Shown here piece by piece: positions 26,237 to 36,600 of a stretch of DNA of 64,000 nt. A model generated the notes under the pieces. The model was not told the DNA's origin. It saw nothing but the letters and a program-made list of their open reading frames with translations, and made no database searches. The stretch comes from CAZICM01 sp964537685 (GTDB lineage Bacteria > Myxococcota_A > Polyangia > Polyangiales > Polyangiaceae). Within the stretch, counting starts at the first letter, position 1. Every line of letters starts with the position of its first letter. The position numbers were made by a program, and so were the translations under genes. The stretch is taken from NCBI GenBank assembly GCA_964537685.1, contig CAZICM010000006.1, forward strand, positions 1-64,000. Direction: 5' to 3'.

Positions 26237-27241
26237 TTAGGGATTCACACAGAGATTGCCAGTGCAGTTGCCGCTGGCGCATTCCGTGCCCACCGTGCAG
26301 GGGGTGTTCAGGGCTTGTTTGCAGAACTTCATGCCAGCAGGTCCTATGCATTCAGCGCTGGCACAATCGCTGTTGATATTGCACGGTTGACCATTGGCTT
26401 TTTGGGTGCTGCAGGAACCACCCTTGCACGTTTGGCCCACGGGGCAGGTCATGGTGGCGCTGGTGTCGGTGAAGCCATTGGGAACGGCTGTGCATATACC
26501 CGCCAATCCAGGTAGATTGCACGAAAAACAGTTGTTGTCACAGACCGTATCACAGCATACAGAATCCACACACTGCGTGGCCCCTCCTGGACACTTGGTT
26601 GGGTCTTCTGGAGAACCACAAAACGCTCCAGGACATAGATTGGTGCAGGTCGCGCCCCCACAGTCAACGCCGCCCTCATCTTCGGTCTGGGCATTGTCCA
26701 TACAATGATTGACGCATGCGCCCAATCCATTGCAATACATTCCATCCGAGGGGGTTCCGCATTCGTCGCCGGCGTTTTTGGGTACGGGTAGGGGATCGCC
26801 CAAAATCGCCGATGCTTGATAGCATTCTTCAAGCTGGCAATCCGCTCCGCATCCGTCCCCCGCCATCGTGTTGCCGTCGTCGCAGTTCTCTCCGTTGTCC
26901 AGTGTGCTGTTTCCACAGGTCGATACGCATGTGCTCGGTTCGCCATTGCACATGTAGCCGGTTTCTATCGTGCATACCGAGCTGCAGCCGTCGCCGTCTT
27001 GGGTGTTGCCGTCGTCACACGCTTCGCCCGCCGTTCCTGCGTCGGGATTCGCATCCGCGATTGCCCCGTCCCCGCACTTGGGGCCGTTGCCTGAGCTCGT
27101 CGATGTGCTCGTTCCGCCGGGGCCGCCTGTGTTGCAGAATGCCGTCAGTCCTTCACGGCAGGGATCTCCGCTGCATCCTGATGCCCATGCTGCAACGGTG
27201 AATCCAATCAAAAATAGCGACAATCCGATCTTGTTTTTCAT
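26237..27241 (-). CDS. Cys-rich lipoprotein with DUF4215-type repeats, array member 10
   Basis: 334 residues. The signal ends AWASGC. Two myxobacterial Cys-rich repeats are clear: AGEACDDGNTQDGDGCSSVC and ENCDDGNTMAGDGCGADC (DUF4215-like). Then comes the shared array core: EDEGGVDCGGATC, CVDSVCCDTVC, CFSCNLPGLAGIC, and a final VGTECASGNC. A Gly/Thr/Ser linker follows the lipid-anchor Cys. It pairs with the PEGA gene at 27263, from which it is separated by 21 bp. Confidence 0.8.
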   Translation of the reverse strand: MKNKIGLSLFLIGFTVAAWASGCSGDPCREGLTAFCNTGGPGGTSTSTSSGNGPKCGDGAIADANPDAGTAGEACDDGNTQDGDGCSSVCTIETGYMCNGEPSTCVSTCGNSTLDNGENCDDGNTMAGDGCGADCQLEECYQASAILGDPLPVPKNAGDECGTPSDGMYCNGLGACVNHCMDNAQTEDEGGVDCGGATCTNLCPGAFCGSPEDPTKCPGGATQCVDSVCCDTVCDNNCFSCNLPGLAGICTAVPNGFTDTSATMTCPVGQTCKGGSCSTQKANGQPCNINSDCASAECIGPAGMKFCKQALNTPCTVGTECASGNCTGNLCVNP

Positions 27242-27262
27242 GCGCGCCAGCCTCGGATTCTT

Positions 27263-28498
27263 CTAAAATTGACCGCTTACGCTGAATCCGCCGAATTGGG
27301 GACTCATGACGGGGACGACGGATACTTTGGGCTTGTCTTCCGGTTTGGGGGCCGTGTCAGGGGCCGCTCCCGCCGGGGGTTTTCGGATGGCTGCCGCCCA
27401 TACGGTGTATACAGAGGTCGCCGTTAGGAATGCCGCCGCTCCAATGAATCCGCCAACGGCTATGCCGTTGTAGGTGTCGACCGTGCCTATCGATTCTTTG
27501 AGGGCGTCGCATTCCGCAACCCGCGATCCCGTGGGCTTTACGCAGCCTCCAGCTCCAATCGCTTTGTCTTTGGTTTGGGCTTCGTCAAAGGCCGAGCCGC
27601 TTAGCAACATGAATGTTATGCCCAAGCCTAGGCCCACGACCATGCCGGCTCCTCCGCCGATCATGATGTATTTGTCGCGCGATGTGAGGCGTCCGCCGCT
27701 TCGTCCAGGCTCTTCTTTGGGCGGTTCTGTGGGGCCGGTCGCGCTGCCGGTCGGTGGGGGTGGCGGGGTTTCGGTGGATGCGGGTGGAGCGCTGCTTGTG
27801 CCCGCGGGAGGAGGTTGGGCGCTGCCCGTTGTCGCCGGTGGTGTTTTGCCTGTGCCCGCAGGTGGCGGCGCTGCGTCTTTTACCAGCATCAATGCAACGG
27901 TGCGCGTGGTGCCCGGTGCGAAATCGATTTCTTGGCGCGTCGATTTATAGCCTTGGGCTTTCGCTTCGAATACGCGCTTGCCCGGGTTCACGAAGATCGT
28001 TCCGGTCAATGCTGTGGGCGCCACAGCCTTGCCGTCCAGGGTGACTTGAGCATCGCTTACGCTCAGTTGCACGGTGGCTGTGCCAATCTTCTTTTTGCAG
28101 TCGTCGAGAAGTCCTTGGGCGTACTGCCGATCTTCAGTCGTCGCGTCCGACGCTTCTCTCAAGAATAAATCGAGATGCTCGGCCGCTTCCCGATAGCGGT
28201 TGAGCTGCATTTCTGTTGCCGCTAGATGTGCGACGATTTCGGTAGAGCGCTTTTTGGCAAGGGCTTTTTCAAAGAGATCGCGCGCCTTGGTAAACTCGCG
28301 TTTCTCGAGTGCGGCTTTGCCGTCCGCAAATAGTTTGTCCGCTTCGGCGGATGCGGCCGCCACTTGCGCGGGCTGGGCTTGCGCGTGGGCGTTTTCTGCC
28401 GCGGATAGATCCAGCAATAGAGCACCCGCGACGGCCACTGCCGCGATGGGCGTGCCCAATCCGATTCCAGAACGTCCTCTCATGGATGTTGTCCTCAA
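27263..28498 (-). CDS. TPR-PEGA membrane protein, array member 11
   Basis: 411 residues; GAGGA five bases before the ATG. Signal peptide (IAAVAVAGALLLDLSAAENAHA), TPR region (LFADGKAALEKREFTKARDL), PEGA domain (VSDAQVTLDGKAVAPTALTG, NPGKRVFEAKAQGYKS), a long Pro/Thr/Ser linker (about residues 215-275), and two hydrophobic segments (IMIGGGAGMVVGLGLGITFM; VGGFIGAAAFLTATSVYTVW). It ends GGFSVSGQF. It heads the array and lies 63 bp after the sulfatase-modifying-factor-like gene. Confidence 0.82.
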   Translation of the reverse strand: MRTTSMRGRSGIGLGTPIAAVAVAGALLLDLSAAENAHAQAQPAQVAAASAEADKLFADGKAALEKREFTKARDLFEKALAKKRSTEIVAHLAATEMQLNRYREAAEHLDLFLREASDATTEDRQYAQGLLDDCKKKIGTATVQLSVSDAQVTLDGKAVAPTALTGTIFVNPGKRVFEAKAQGYKSTRQEIDFAPGTTRTVALMLVKDAAPPPAGTGKTPPATTGSAQPPPAGTSSAPPASTETPPPPPTGSATGPTEPPKEEPGRSGGRLTSRDKYIMIGGGAGMVVGLGLGITFMLLSGSAFDEAQTKDKAIGAGGCVKPTGSRVAECDALKESIGTVDTYNGIAVGGFIGAAAFLTATSVYTVWAAAIRKPPAGAAPDTAPKPEDKPKVSVVPVMSPQFGGFSVSGQF

Positions 28499-28561
28499 GC
28501 TCGCGCGCGAGATTGAAGCATGACGGCGCGCGCTTGAGAAAAAATTTTGAGATCGGTTCTG

Positions 28562-29776
28562 TTAAAAGCTGCGGGCGCAGCGGGCTCCGCGTACCGCAAA
28601 GCGATCGGTCGGTTTGCCGTTGACGCGAAAATCCGTCGATAAATAAAAGTCTTGACTGTTAAACGCGCCTCCCCGCACCGTCCGGCCGTCTTGGATATTG
28701 TTTTCCCCAGGGAAATTGGCGCAGTCCGTACAGGGAAAGCTAATCCCCGAATAGTCCGCCGAAAAAATATCCATCGTCCATTCGTAGACGTTGCCTGCCA
28801 TGTCAAAATGGCCCCAGCGGGCAATCCCTTTGTTGGTTTGGCCAATTTCAAAAATATCATCGAGTGTGCACATCTGATCGCCTTGGTTGTTGCAATCAAA
28901 GGATGCGTGGTCGAGGGTCGGTGCATCGGCTCCCCATGGATAGGGGCGAAGGCTGTCGCCGCCTTTGGCTGCGTAGGACCATTCAGCTTCGGTGGGCAGT
29001 CTTCCGCCGTCCCAAATACAAAAAGCATTGGCTTCGTACCAGGTGAGGCAGTTGATGGGTTTGGCGTCGGTATCGGGCGTTCCATAGGCCGAGAGCATGG
29101 CATCGCAGGCGATGGCCGCTTTAAATGCGTCTTGATCCGCGGCGAGCGATGCGTTCCAGGCTTGTTGCCAGCCTCCCAATCCAGAAGGATGAGCGCCTTC
29201 GCCGGGGCTCGGAGGTTTGGCCTGCGTTCCCATGCCCGATTCCACGAAGAGCCGGAATCGAGGCACGTTGATTTCATAGATATCCAAGGCAAATTCGGTA
29301 ATGGTGGTGGCTGTTCCTTTGCTATTGGCATTATCCAGCGCGGATGAGCCGCCGGGCATTTTGGCGCTGGCGCAGCAGCTTTGGAGTCCGTCGGGGCCGC
29401 ATACAAATACATTGCGGGCTTGGCAGCTTCGGGGAACACAACGGTTGCTCAGGCCGTCGCAGGCATTGACACAGCCGCCGTTGTCATTGCAGAGCGCCGG
29501 ATCGAGCGCGGGGCATGGAGTTTCGATCCATTGGCCGTTTTTGCAGGTGCGGGTTGAAGAGGGGCCCGCGCATTGGGTGACGTTTTCGGTTGTGCAGGAA
29601 TTGTCGGGCGCGTCGGTGTCGGTGCCGGCATCGGTGGGGGCGGTTCCGCAGCCGTCGCCTTCGCATGCGCCGCTGGTGCAAGCCGGAATGGCCGAGGAGG
29701 CCAATACGAGTGTGCCCATGCAGAGTACGGCCGGTACGAGGGAGCGGAAAAGATAAGTGTTTTGACGGTGTTTCAT
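28562..29776 (-). CDS. Secreted SUMF1/formylglycine-generating-enzyme-like lipoprotein
   Basis: 404 residues. The signal ends AIPAC (lipobox-like) and leads into a Thr/Asp-rich linker and a Cys-rich stretch. The C-terminal ~250 residues are a SUMF1-type fold: ITEFALDIYEINVPRF, NCLTWYEANAFCIW, GGRLPTEAEWSYAAKGG, YPWG, FDMAGNVYEWTMD, RTVRGGAF, ending RCARSF. Many secreted members are not formylglycine enzymes but sugar- or protein-binding domains. I cannot say whether the catalytic Cys pair is kept. It sits between two kinases and the PEGA array in one minus-strand operon. Confidence 0.88.
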   Translation of the reverse strand: MKHRQNTYLFRSLVPAVLCMGTLVLASSAIPACTSGACEGDGCGTAPTDAGTDTDAPDNSCTTENVTQCAGPSSTRTCKNGQWIETPCPALDPALCNDNGGCVNACDGLSNRCVPRSCQARNVFVCGPDGLQSCCASAKMPGGSSALDNANSKGTATTITEFALDIYEINVPRFRLFVESGMGTQAKPPSPGEGAHPSGLGGWQQAWNASLAADQDAFKAAIACDAMLSAYGTPDTDAKPINCLTWYEANAFCIWDGGRLPTEAEWSYAAKGGDSLRPYPWGADAPTLDHASFDCNNQGDQMCTLDDIFEIGQTNKGIARWGHFDMAGNVYEWTMDIFSADYSGISFPCTDCANFPGENNIQDGRTVRGGAFNSQDFYLSTDFRVNGKPTDRFAVRGARCARSF

Positions 29777-29793
29777 AGGTTAAGTCACTCTTT

Positions 29794-31221
29794 TTATACG
29801 CGCAGCAGGATAACAACCAAAGCAATTAAACCGCCAAAGAGTGTACCCAGGATCAGGCCGCCGACAACCCATCGGGTGTTGGAACGGAATGGGTTTTTAC
29901 GGGCAATATTGGTAATGGTTTCGTCCGTCATCACGGGCATTCCTGGGCCTATGTTTGAATTGGCATGATTTTCTATTGAATTGGCAGGCTCGGGATACGA
30001 AGCGGTGGGATGGTAGGCCGTGGATGCAGGTGGAGCCGATGGTTGTTCGGGATGAGCTTGAGATTGAGGCGGTCGAGGATCGGCGAAAACGGGAAACCCA
30101 GGCGGGAGTTTTTGGGTGCCCATGTTAGGGTGGCTGAGCTGTGGCCGAGGGAGGGGTTGCGTGCCTTTGAGCGAGGGAGCTGCTACGGGAGGATTGGGTG
30201 TGGGTTGAAATGCATTCGGATGAATAATAGATGCGGTTGCATTGGGAATCGGCCGGGGCGGGTTGTTGGGCTGCTGGTCGATCACCGGGGGAGGCGGAGC
30301 ATCGAGTTCTTCTTTGACTTCAAGGGCTGGCCAATCGCTGCCCTCGGGAACGGCGATTGATACTTGGGGTCTTCGCGCCTTGCAGGCCAAGGCAAAGGCT
30401 TCGGCCATTTCAAGCGCGCTTTGAAAGCGTCCGTTTTTATCGCGGTTAAGCGCTTTTTTAAAGAAGATATCCAAGGCGCTGGGCAGCTCGGGCACAATTT
30501 GGGTGGGTGGTTCGATTGGGCCGTTGAGGATTTGCGCCAATGCCGAGCCAATCGCCGGCCCAGGAAAAGGTAGTTTGCCTGTGATCGCCCGGTATACAAT
30601 GACGCCCAATGACCAAAGATCGCTTCGAAAATCAGCCGTTTTGGCGTCTTTTATTTGTTCGGGGCTCACATAAAATACAGAGCCCATAAACTCGCCGGTT
30701 TTGGTGCCGTCTCCAATGATAGGATTGGTCTCTTTTACAATGCCAAAGTCGAGGATTTTAACGACTTCTTCGCTGTCATCGTTTTTGGCAAGGAAGATAT
30801 TGCTGGGTTTGAGATCGCGATGAACGAAACCGGCTTCGTGCATGCGTCTGAGGCCGCGGGCGATTTGATTGAGAATATGCGCCGTCGTGTGAGGATCGAG
30901 GCGGTTTGCGGTTTTAAGGCGCTTATCGAGGTTTTCTCCTTGGCATAGCTCCATGACCAAATAAGGCGTGTGTTCGTGTTCGCCTACATCGATGACGGGA
31001 ACGATATTGGGGCTTTTGATTTTTGCCGCGGCCCGGGCTTCCCGTTCAAAACGCATTCGTGCCGTTTCTGCGTTGGATTGGCTGAGGTCGAGGAATTTAA
31101 CGGCAACTTCCGCCTGAAGCTGGATATGGACGGCTACCCAGACCGAACCTTGTCCGCCGACCGCAAGGCGGCGCATGAGCCGGTATTTATCGCCGATGAT
31201 GATGCCAGGTGAGAGGTTCAT
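29794..31221 (-). CDS. Tail-anchored Ser/Thr protein kinase
   Basis: 475 residues. The kinase domain is at ~10-275: VGGQGSVWVA Gly loop, Lys in AVKFLDL, catalytic HRDLKPSN, DFGIVKE, and YVSPEQI in place of APE. A Pro-rich linker (~300-440) follows. A C-terminal helix (WVVGGLILGTLFGGLIALVV) leaves almost no residues outside, so the protein is tail-anchored with the kinase in the cytoplasm. It overlaps the larger kinase upstream by 4 bp (ATGA) and is 17 bp ahead of the SUMF1-like gene. Confidence 0.93.
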   Translation of the reverse strand: MNLSPGIIIGDKYRLMRRLAVGGQGSVWVAVHIQLQAEVAVKFLDLSQSNAETARMRFEREARAAAKIKSPNIVPVIDVGEHEHTPYLVMELCQGENLDKRLKTANRLDPHTTAHILNQIARGLRRMHEAGFVHRDLKPSNIFLAKNDDSEEVVKILDFGIVKETNPIIGDGTKTGEFMGSVFYVSPEQIKDAKTADFRSDLWSLGVIVYRAITGKLPFPGPAIGSALAQILNGPIEPPTQIVPELPSALDIFFKKALNRDKNGRFQSALEMAEAFALACKARRPQVSIAVPEGSDWPALEVKEELDAPPPPVIDQQPNNPPRPIPNATASIIHPNAFQPTPNPPVAAPSLKGTQPLPRPQLSHPNMGTQKLPPGFPVFADPRPPQSQAHPEQPSAPPASTAYHPTASYPEPANSIENHANSNIGPGMPVMTDETITNIARKNPFRSNTRWVVGGLILGTLFGGLIALVVILLRV

Positions 31222-33419
31222 CGTTTGGTGGTGCTGGGTTTGGGGGATTTTTTGCTTTGGGGGTTATCCCAGTCGATTGGGAAGGGCGCCATCGGGCTGG
31301 TCGTCTTGGTTTTGTTGGTGGGGGCCGGGGCGGGTTTGGAGTTGGAGCTTTTGGTGCTTGGCTGGGGAGGCACTTGCGGTGGACGGGTGGACGTGGTGGG
31401 TGGCGAGAGCGGGGGCGGGCTGGGTGTGCGGAGGCTGGAAACGGTGGCCGTTGGGGTGGATGTGGTCGGGGGCGCCGCAGACGGAGCCGTGGGGGCAGGT
31501 GTTGTGGCCGTGGGCACGTTCGGCGCAGCCGATGTGAAAAGGGTGGGCACGTCGGCGCTGGATACAGGTTCGTCCGGGCCGCTGGGTTGATCGTTGAATG
31601 CTGGGATGAGGAGCAATACGATGGTGGTGACGACCATGGCGCTGAAGACACCCACCATGATCATCAGGCGTTGGCCTCGTTTTCGGAGGGCGTTGTCTTC
31701 TTCGTCGTGGTGTTCTTGCCCGGAATAGGGCGGGTAGGGGTTTGAAGTCGGTATATGCAGCGCGCCGGAGGCCGAGGTCGTCGAAAGGCGTTCGCCTGGG
31801 GTGGGTGTTGATGGATAACCCGATGGTGGTGTCAGCGTTGAGTAGGCTGGGGTGGGCGCCGCGGGATAGCCGCCTGTGGGGTAGGCTGGGGTGGGCGCCG
31901 CGGGATAGCCGCCTGTGGGGTAGGCTGGGGCTGGTGCCGCTGGGTAGGTGCCCGTGGGATAAGCCGGAGTGAGTTGGATGGTGCTATCGTTGGTGTTTTG
32001 AATTTGATTGGATTGTTGGCTTTGGGGAGCCGGCGGGGGCGGAGGGCCAAAGCTTGGTGCCGCGACTGGGCGGGTGACCGGTTTTGGGGTTTCGGTGGCT
32101 GGGAAGGCGGGGCGCGCCGGGTCGCTCAGGTGGTGAGCTTGTAAGGGGATTGTGGCGCCCGAGTTGATAAAGGGCGGCGATGTGGGTGTGCGGCTCGGCA
32201 CGGACATCAGGTGCGTTCCGTCTTCGGACGCTGCCAAAGGGGCCGGAGGAGGTGAAGAGGCGGCCGGCGCAGTAGAAGCGGCAGATGGGGCGGGGCTGGT
32301 TTTTGCTGGAACGGCGGCGGGACGGGCTGAGAAGTTGAGGTGGGCCAGCAATACGCTGTTCACGGGTACGGTCTGGATATCCTCGTCACCTTCGTCGCTG
32401 GGAGGCGCTTCGGCCTCGGCCGTTACAGCCGGCAGGCTGGGCCTAGAATCGTTTTTCCGCATGCTTTTGCGGGCCGCCATTACGTCGGGCGGCGCGTTGT
32501 CCATGGCGATGGTGCCTTTGAGGCCCAGATTTTCGGAGGGTGGGTTTTCGCTCAAAGGGCTGGCCACCGTGATCTGCGAAGTCTCGTTGGCGAGGTAGGC
32601 ATCCAGGGCCTTGATGACTTCTTCCGCGGATTGAATGCGCCGGTTGCGCTCGCGTTCCATGCAGCGGGCCACCAGTTCGTCCAGGGCCGGCTCGATACGC
32701 CAAAGATGCTTTGAAACACGGGGAATATCTCCGATGGTCACCTGGGTGAGCACATGGACAGAGTCGCCCTGAAACGGTCTTTGGCCGGTGAGCATTTCAA
32801 AAAACACGACGCCCAACGACCAAATGTCGCTGAGAAAATCGACGGTGCCCGCGGGGTTGATTTGCTCGGGGCTCATGTACGCGGGCGAGCCGATGGCGCC
32901 TCCCGCTACGGTGGCGACAGCCTCGCGGTTGTAGAGGTTTTTTGAAACGCCAAAGTCCAGCACTTTGACCACGAAGTCTTCACTTCCTGGTTCGTGGTGC
33001 AGGAAAATATTGGCAGGCTTGAGGTCGCGGTGAACGATGCCCGCGCGGTGCGCGTACGAGAGGGCGCGGGCGATATCTCTTGCGATTCGCGCCGCCGCGG
33101 TGGGTGTGACGCGCCGGTTGCGCTCCAGATGTTCCGCAAGGGTTTCGCCTTGCAGGAGCGGCATCACAAGAAATGGGTCGCCTGTGTCGGTCAGGCCCAC
33201 ATCGAGCACTTCGATGATGTTGCGGTGTGAGAGGCTTCCGCACGCTTTGGCCTCGCGCATCAGGCGGATGCGAAGGTCTTGCGTGGAGTCGCCAATGAGC
33301 TTTATGGCCACTTCCCGGGAGGTGAGTTCGTTGCTCGCCGCCCAAACCGTGCCCATGGCGCCTTTGCCGATGATTCGGCTAAGGCGATACTTTCCGCCGA
33401 TAACTCCGCCAACTTTCAT
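31218..33419 (-). CDS. Transmembrane Ser/Thr protein kinase with Pro-rich tail
   Basis: 733 residues. Kinase domain ~10-270: GKGAMGTVWAA, VAIKLIG, HRDLKPAN, DFGVSKN and YMSPEQI. A long Pro/Ala linker includes three copies of a 13-residue unit (AYPTGGYPAAPTP). A membrane helix near residue 595 (MIMVGVFSAMVVTTIVLLLI) is followed by ~120 residues rich in Thr, Ser and Pro, probably outside the membrane and Ser/Thr-rich enough for modification. It is the first gene of the kinase/SUMF1/PEGA operon, with about 210 bp upstream for a promoter. Confidence 0.93.
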   Translation of the reverse strand: MKVGGVIGGKYRLSRIIGKGAMGTVWAASNELTSREVAIKLIGDSTQDLRIRLMREAKACGSLSHRNIIEVLDVGLTDTGDPFLVMPLLQGETLAEHLERNRRVTPTAAARIARDIARALSYAHRAGIVHRDLKPANIFLHHEPGSEDFVVKVLDFGVSKNLYNREAVATVAGGAIGSPAYMSPEQINPAGTVDFLSDIWSLGVVFFEMLTGQRPFQGDSVHVLTQVTIGDIPRVSKHLWRIEPALDELVARCMERERNRRIQSAEEVIKALDAYLANETSQITVASPLSENPPSENLGLKGTIAMDNAPPDVMAARKSMRKNDSRPSLPAVTAEAEAPPSDEGDEDIQTVPVNSVLLAHLNFSARPAAVPAKTSPAPSAASTAPAASSPPPAPLAASEDGTHLMSVPSRTPTSPPFINSGATIPLQAHHLSDPARPAFPATETPKPVTRPVAAPSFGPPPPPAPQSQQSNQIQNTNDSTIQLTPAYPTGTYPAAPAPAYPTGGYPAAPTPAYPTGGYPAAPTPAYSTLTPPSGYPSTPTPGERLSTTSASGALHIPTSNPYPPYSGQEHHDEEDNALRKRGQRLMIMVGVFSAMVVTTIVLLLIPAFNDQPSGPDEPVSSADVPTLFTSAAPNVPTATTPAPTAPSAAPPTTSTPTATVSSLRTPSPPPLSPPTTSTRPPQVPPQPSTKSSNSKPAPAPTNKTKTTSPMAPFPIDWDNPQSKKSPKPSTTKR
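31843..31971 (-). repeat. 39-bp tandem repeat inside the kinase gene
   Basis: Units of 39 bp, two nearly perfect (gtaggctggggtgggcgccg...) and one diverged, encode AYPTGGYPAAPTP. The frame is kept because 39 is a multiple of 3. Such repeats are prone to copy-number change, which would alter linker length. Confidence 0.85.
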
Positions 33420-33628
33420 GAGGTGCCGTGGAGTGTAGCACCTGAATGGGGAAAAAATCTAAAAAGATCTATTCTTGATATGGGCCGTTAATCGCATGGA
33501 AAACAGATGAAAGATGATGCGAATGGACGGGGGTTTGGGCGCAAGGGAAGGGATGTTCCCGGCGCGTTTGGCGAGTGGGAATTGAAGGAATTGGGCGGGG
33601 ATGCCGAGCAAAGAAAAACGGGATGGGT
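33420..33628 (-). promoter_or_regulatory. Intergenic region upstream of the kinase operon
   Basis: A 209-bp gap between the VIT/VWA gene (stop at 33629) and the kinase start at 33419, both minus strand. No terminator hairpin or clear sigma-54 element is visible. It is the likely promoter region of the kinase/SUMF1/PEGA operon by position. Confidence 0.35.
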
Positions 33629-36600
33629 TTATTCGATTTTTTCCCAAGCGCTCTGATTCCAGCGGAATTCGACGGGCTTGCCTGTTGAGGGAAGCTCGAT
33701 TTCGGTGGTGATGCGTTTGGGAGGATTGCCATTGCCGCCGGGAACAAGGGCGTCGATGAGCACCTTGGTGGAGCGGGCCGGCGGCAGCTCCTTGGCCCGC
33801 CGGAGTTTGAGCACGGCGTCTGTGGTGTCGCCCGGATCGAGGCGCAGTGTGTAGAGGCCAATACCCGTGGCGGCGATTTCCGGTTTGATTTCTTCGCGGG
33901 CGCCTTTGGGGCCGCGGCTCAATGTGGCTTCGATCGGAAGCGAACCCGCAGGTGTGCGAAGAACAATAACGGTCGCGCCTTGGGGATATGGAAGCTCGAG
34001 GGCGGAACGCACAAGCCTTTCGGCGTCGCTCTTGGCTACATCCGGTTTTGCCCGGGCTTCGGCGAGCAGAACATGAGCCAGGCGCGATGCGAGTTCGCCC
34101 AGTTGGGCATCACCCGCGCGGCCTCCCGTTTGAGCGACGCGCGCCAGCATGCGCTGAGCGATATCCAAACGGCCGGCGCCGCTGTGGGCGAGCGCGAGGC
34201 GAAGAATGGCCGCGGGTTCATCGGGAACGAGTTGTTCGAGCACCGTGTATGCCAGCGATGCATCGTCAAACCAGCCTTCGTTGCGCAGCCGATCGCCTAG
34301 GAACGCGCGGGCCCAGGGATCGGCGGGAGCGCGTTCGGCCAGCTCTCCAAACGTCCTTCGGGCTTCGTTTTCGTCGCCGGTGCGCCTCAGTGCCGATGCG
34401 CAGTCGGCCAAGAGTCCCGCGTCTGCAAAAGGATCGCGGCGCACAAGCTGAATTTCCGAACCCAGCTCTTGTTTCATCTCGAGCGCTTCGAGCAGCGAAA
34501 GAAGGCGGCGGTGAAGGCGGGCATCATGCGGAGCGATCGCGAGAAAGCGGCGCACAATGGCGAGGCGGCCTTGGTCGTCGTTGGCCGCGTTGTACTGCTT
34601 GCGGAAGGTGCCCACGGGATAGTGTTCATCGCCGACCAGCGCGATTTTGATGGAGCGCAATTCCTCGGGTGTGCGGGCCCGGCGAACCGCTTCGCGGCGA
34701 AGCAAGGCAGCGGCATCGGCTTCGCCGGCTTTGTCGAGTTCGCGGGCTACGCCGACGCGCCATAGGCCGTCTTCGTTGAAGAGAAGGATGAGTTCGAGCA
34801 GCGCGCGCCTATCGGTCCAGGTGGGCAGTTCACAGCTTTGTTTGGCTTCGATGTACACCGTGGAAGGCGTTCCGCGGCTGATGCGCTCTTGCCATACGCC
34901 TCGCCTGAGCGGCATGGGCAGTGTGGATGTGGCCGAGCATTTGCGGCCTTTTAAGGTTGCGCGGGGAGGCGGAAGGTCGATGCGGCGTTTGACTTCGATG
35001 GTGACTTTAAGCCCGCTGGACGGGAAAATAAGTCCTTCGACAACGACTTTGACGCAGCGGTTAAGGGCTTCGTCGTCGGCACCGGCAACACCGCGGACTT
35101 TGACATCGTCGGCCTTGCCATCGCCGTCGATGGAGAGGTTGATGTCGAGGCTGCCCGACAGTTCCGGCCTTAAGGCGGCGCGGGAATCGCGGCAGGCCCG
35201 CACGGCATCGGAGGCTTCGTCGATGATGCGGCCCGCTGCTTGGGCGACCGAGGATTTGTAGGCGTTTTCATTTTCCTCGGCGCTGTCTTCATCGGTCTCG
35301 TGAGGAATATTGGTGAGCGTTCCATACGAGCCTCTGGGTGTTGAAAACGCCGCGGCGAATCCTCCTTCGGGGCCCGCCGATAAATCGAGCATGCGCGTCT
35401 GAAGCGAGCTTGGAATGTAGGTTTCGGGGCCGCTGATTAACCAGCCTGTCCATGGCGTGAGCAATCCTGCGCGAAGCGCGACATCGGTTGCGGCTTCGCG
35501 GCCCTTGCCTTTGAGGGCGATTTCTTCAACGCGGGCCGAGGCCCACCTGCGGGTGATGTCGGCTTCACTGACGGCGCGCTCGATGCTCAGCGCCCGCTTT
35601 TCAACGTGTTCGCCTTGGGCATCGCGGTAGCGGAAGGTAATTTCATTGGGCAGCGGGCCTCTCACTCTTCCCACGGCCATGACGGTTTCACCGGCGAGAG
35701 CCGCGCGCGTGCCTCTGGGATAGATGCGTTCGACTTCGGGGCCGAAATCGATTTCGACGCCGGCGACGGTGGGCTGAAGAGCGTCGGCGATCAGGCCAAT
35801 GGCAACGCGCGCCGCATCCGCCGAATCGGCAATTTCAAAGAGGGGACCCGAACCGCGGGTGAGTGCAGCCAAGGCGAATTTGTTGACCAGAGGCCCGACG
35901 GCCACGGCGCCCAATCGGGGAGCTCCGCCCGGCCTTCGGGCAAGGCGCGCATGAATCAAATCGACCGAACCATCGCCCACCGTCGGCCAGCCATCGCCGA
36001 TGTAAATGACCATGGCGGCAGGAGCATTGGCGGGAAGCGCATCGGCGGCGGCTTCAAGCGCTCGCCCGAGGTCTGTCGCGCCTCCCGGTGAAAGTTGTGA
36101 AAGGGCTTGTGAAACAGCCTTTCTGCGAGCATCGTCCACAGGGCCGATCGCATTGGGGCCAACGGGCTTGGTGAGCTGATCTGCGGCGATGACGATGGCC
36201 CGGTCGCGCGTGCCCAAGCCGCTCATCACGGCTTCGACGAGGGCGCGGGACGCATCGAGAAGCGCGGGCTCCATCGAGGCTGAAGTGTCGAGCACCAATG
36301 CGAGCGTCACGCCGTCTTCGCGCGCGGCGGCAGGTGTTTCGGTGCGAACGACAATGGTGCCTCCGGCGTCGTCGGCCACGGTTGGAGGTGCTGCGTAAAT
36401 GCGCGCGGGAAACTTCCAGGGCTCGATTTCGATATCGACGACCAAATCGGCGGAGGGGCGGAAATCGGGGCGGCGCACTTCGATGCTCTGTCCATTGACG
36501 CGCGCGAAAAAGCCCGAAGCCATGGAAACAGGGCGCGAGGGCGATGCATCGACCGTCGCAGAAAACTCGCCGATCAAAGGAGGCGCCGCATCCGAGACCA

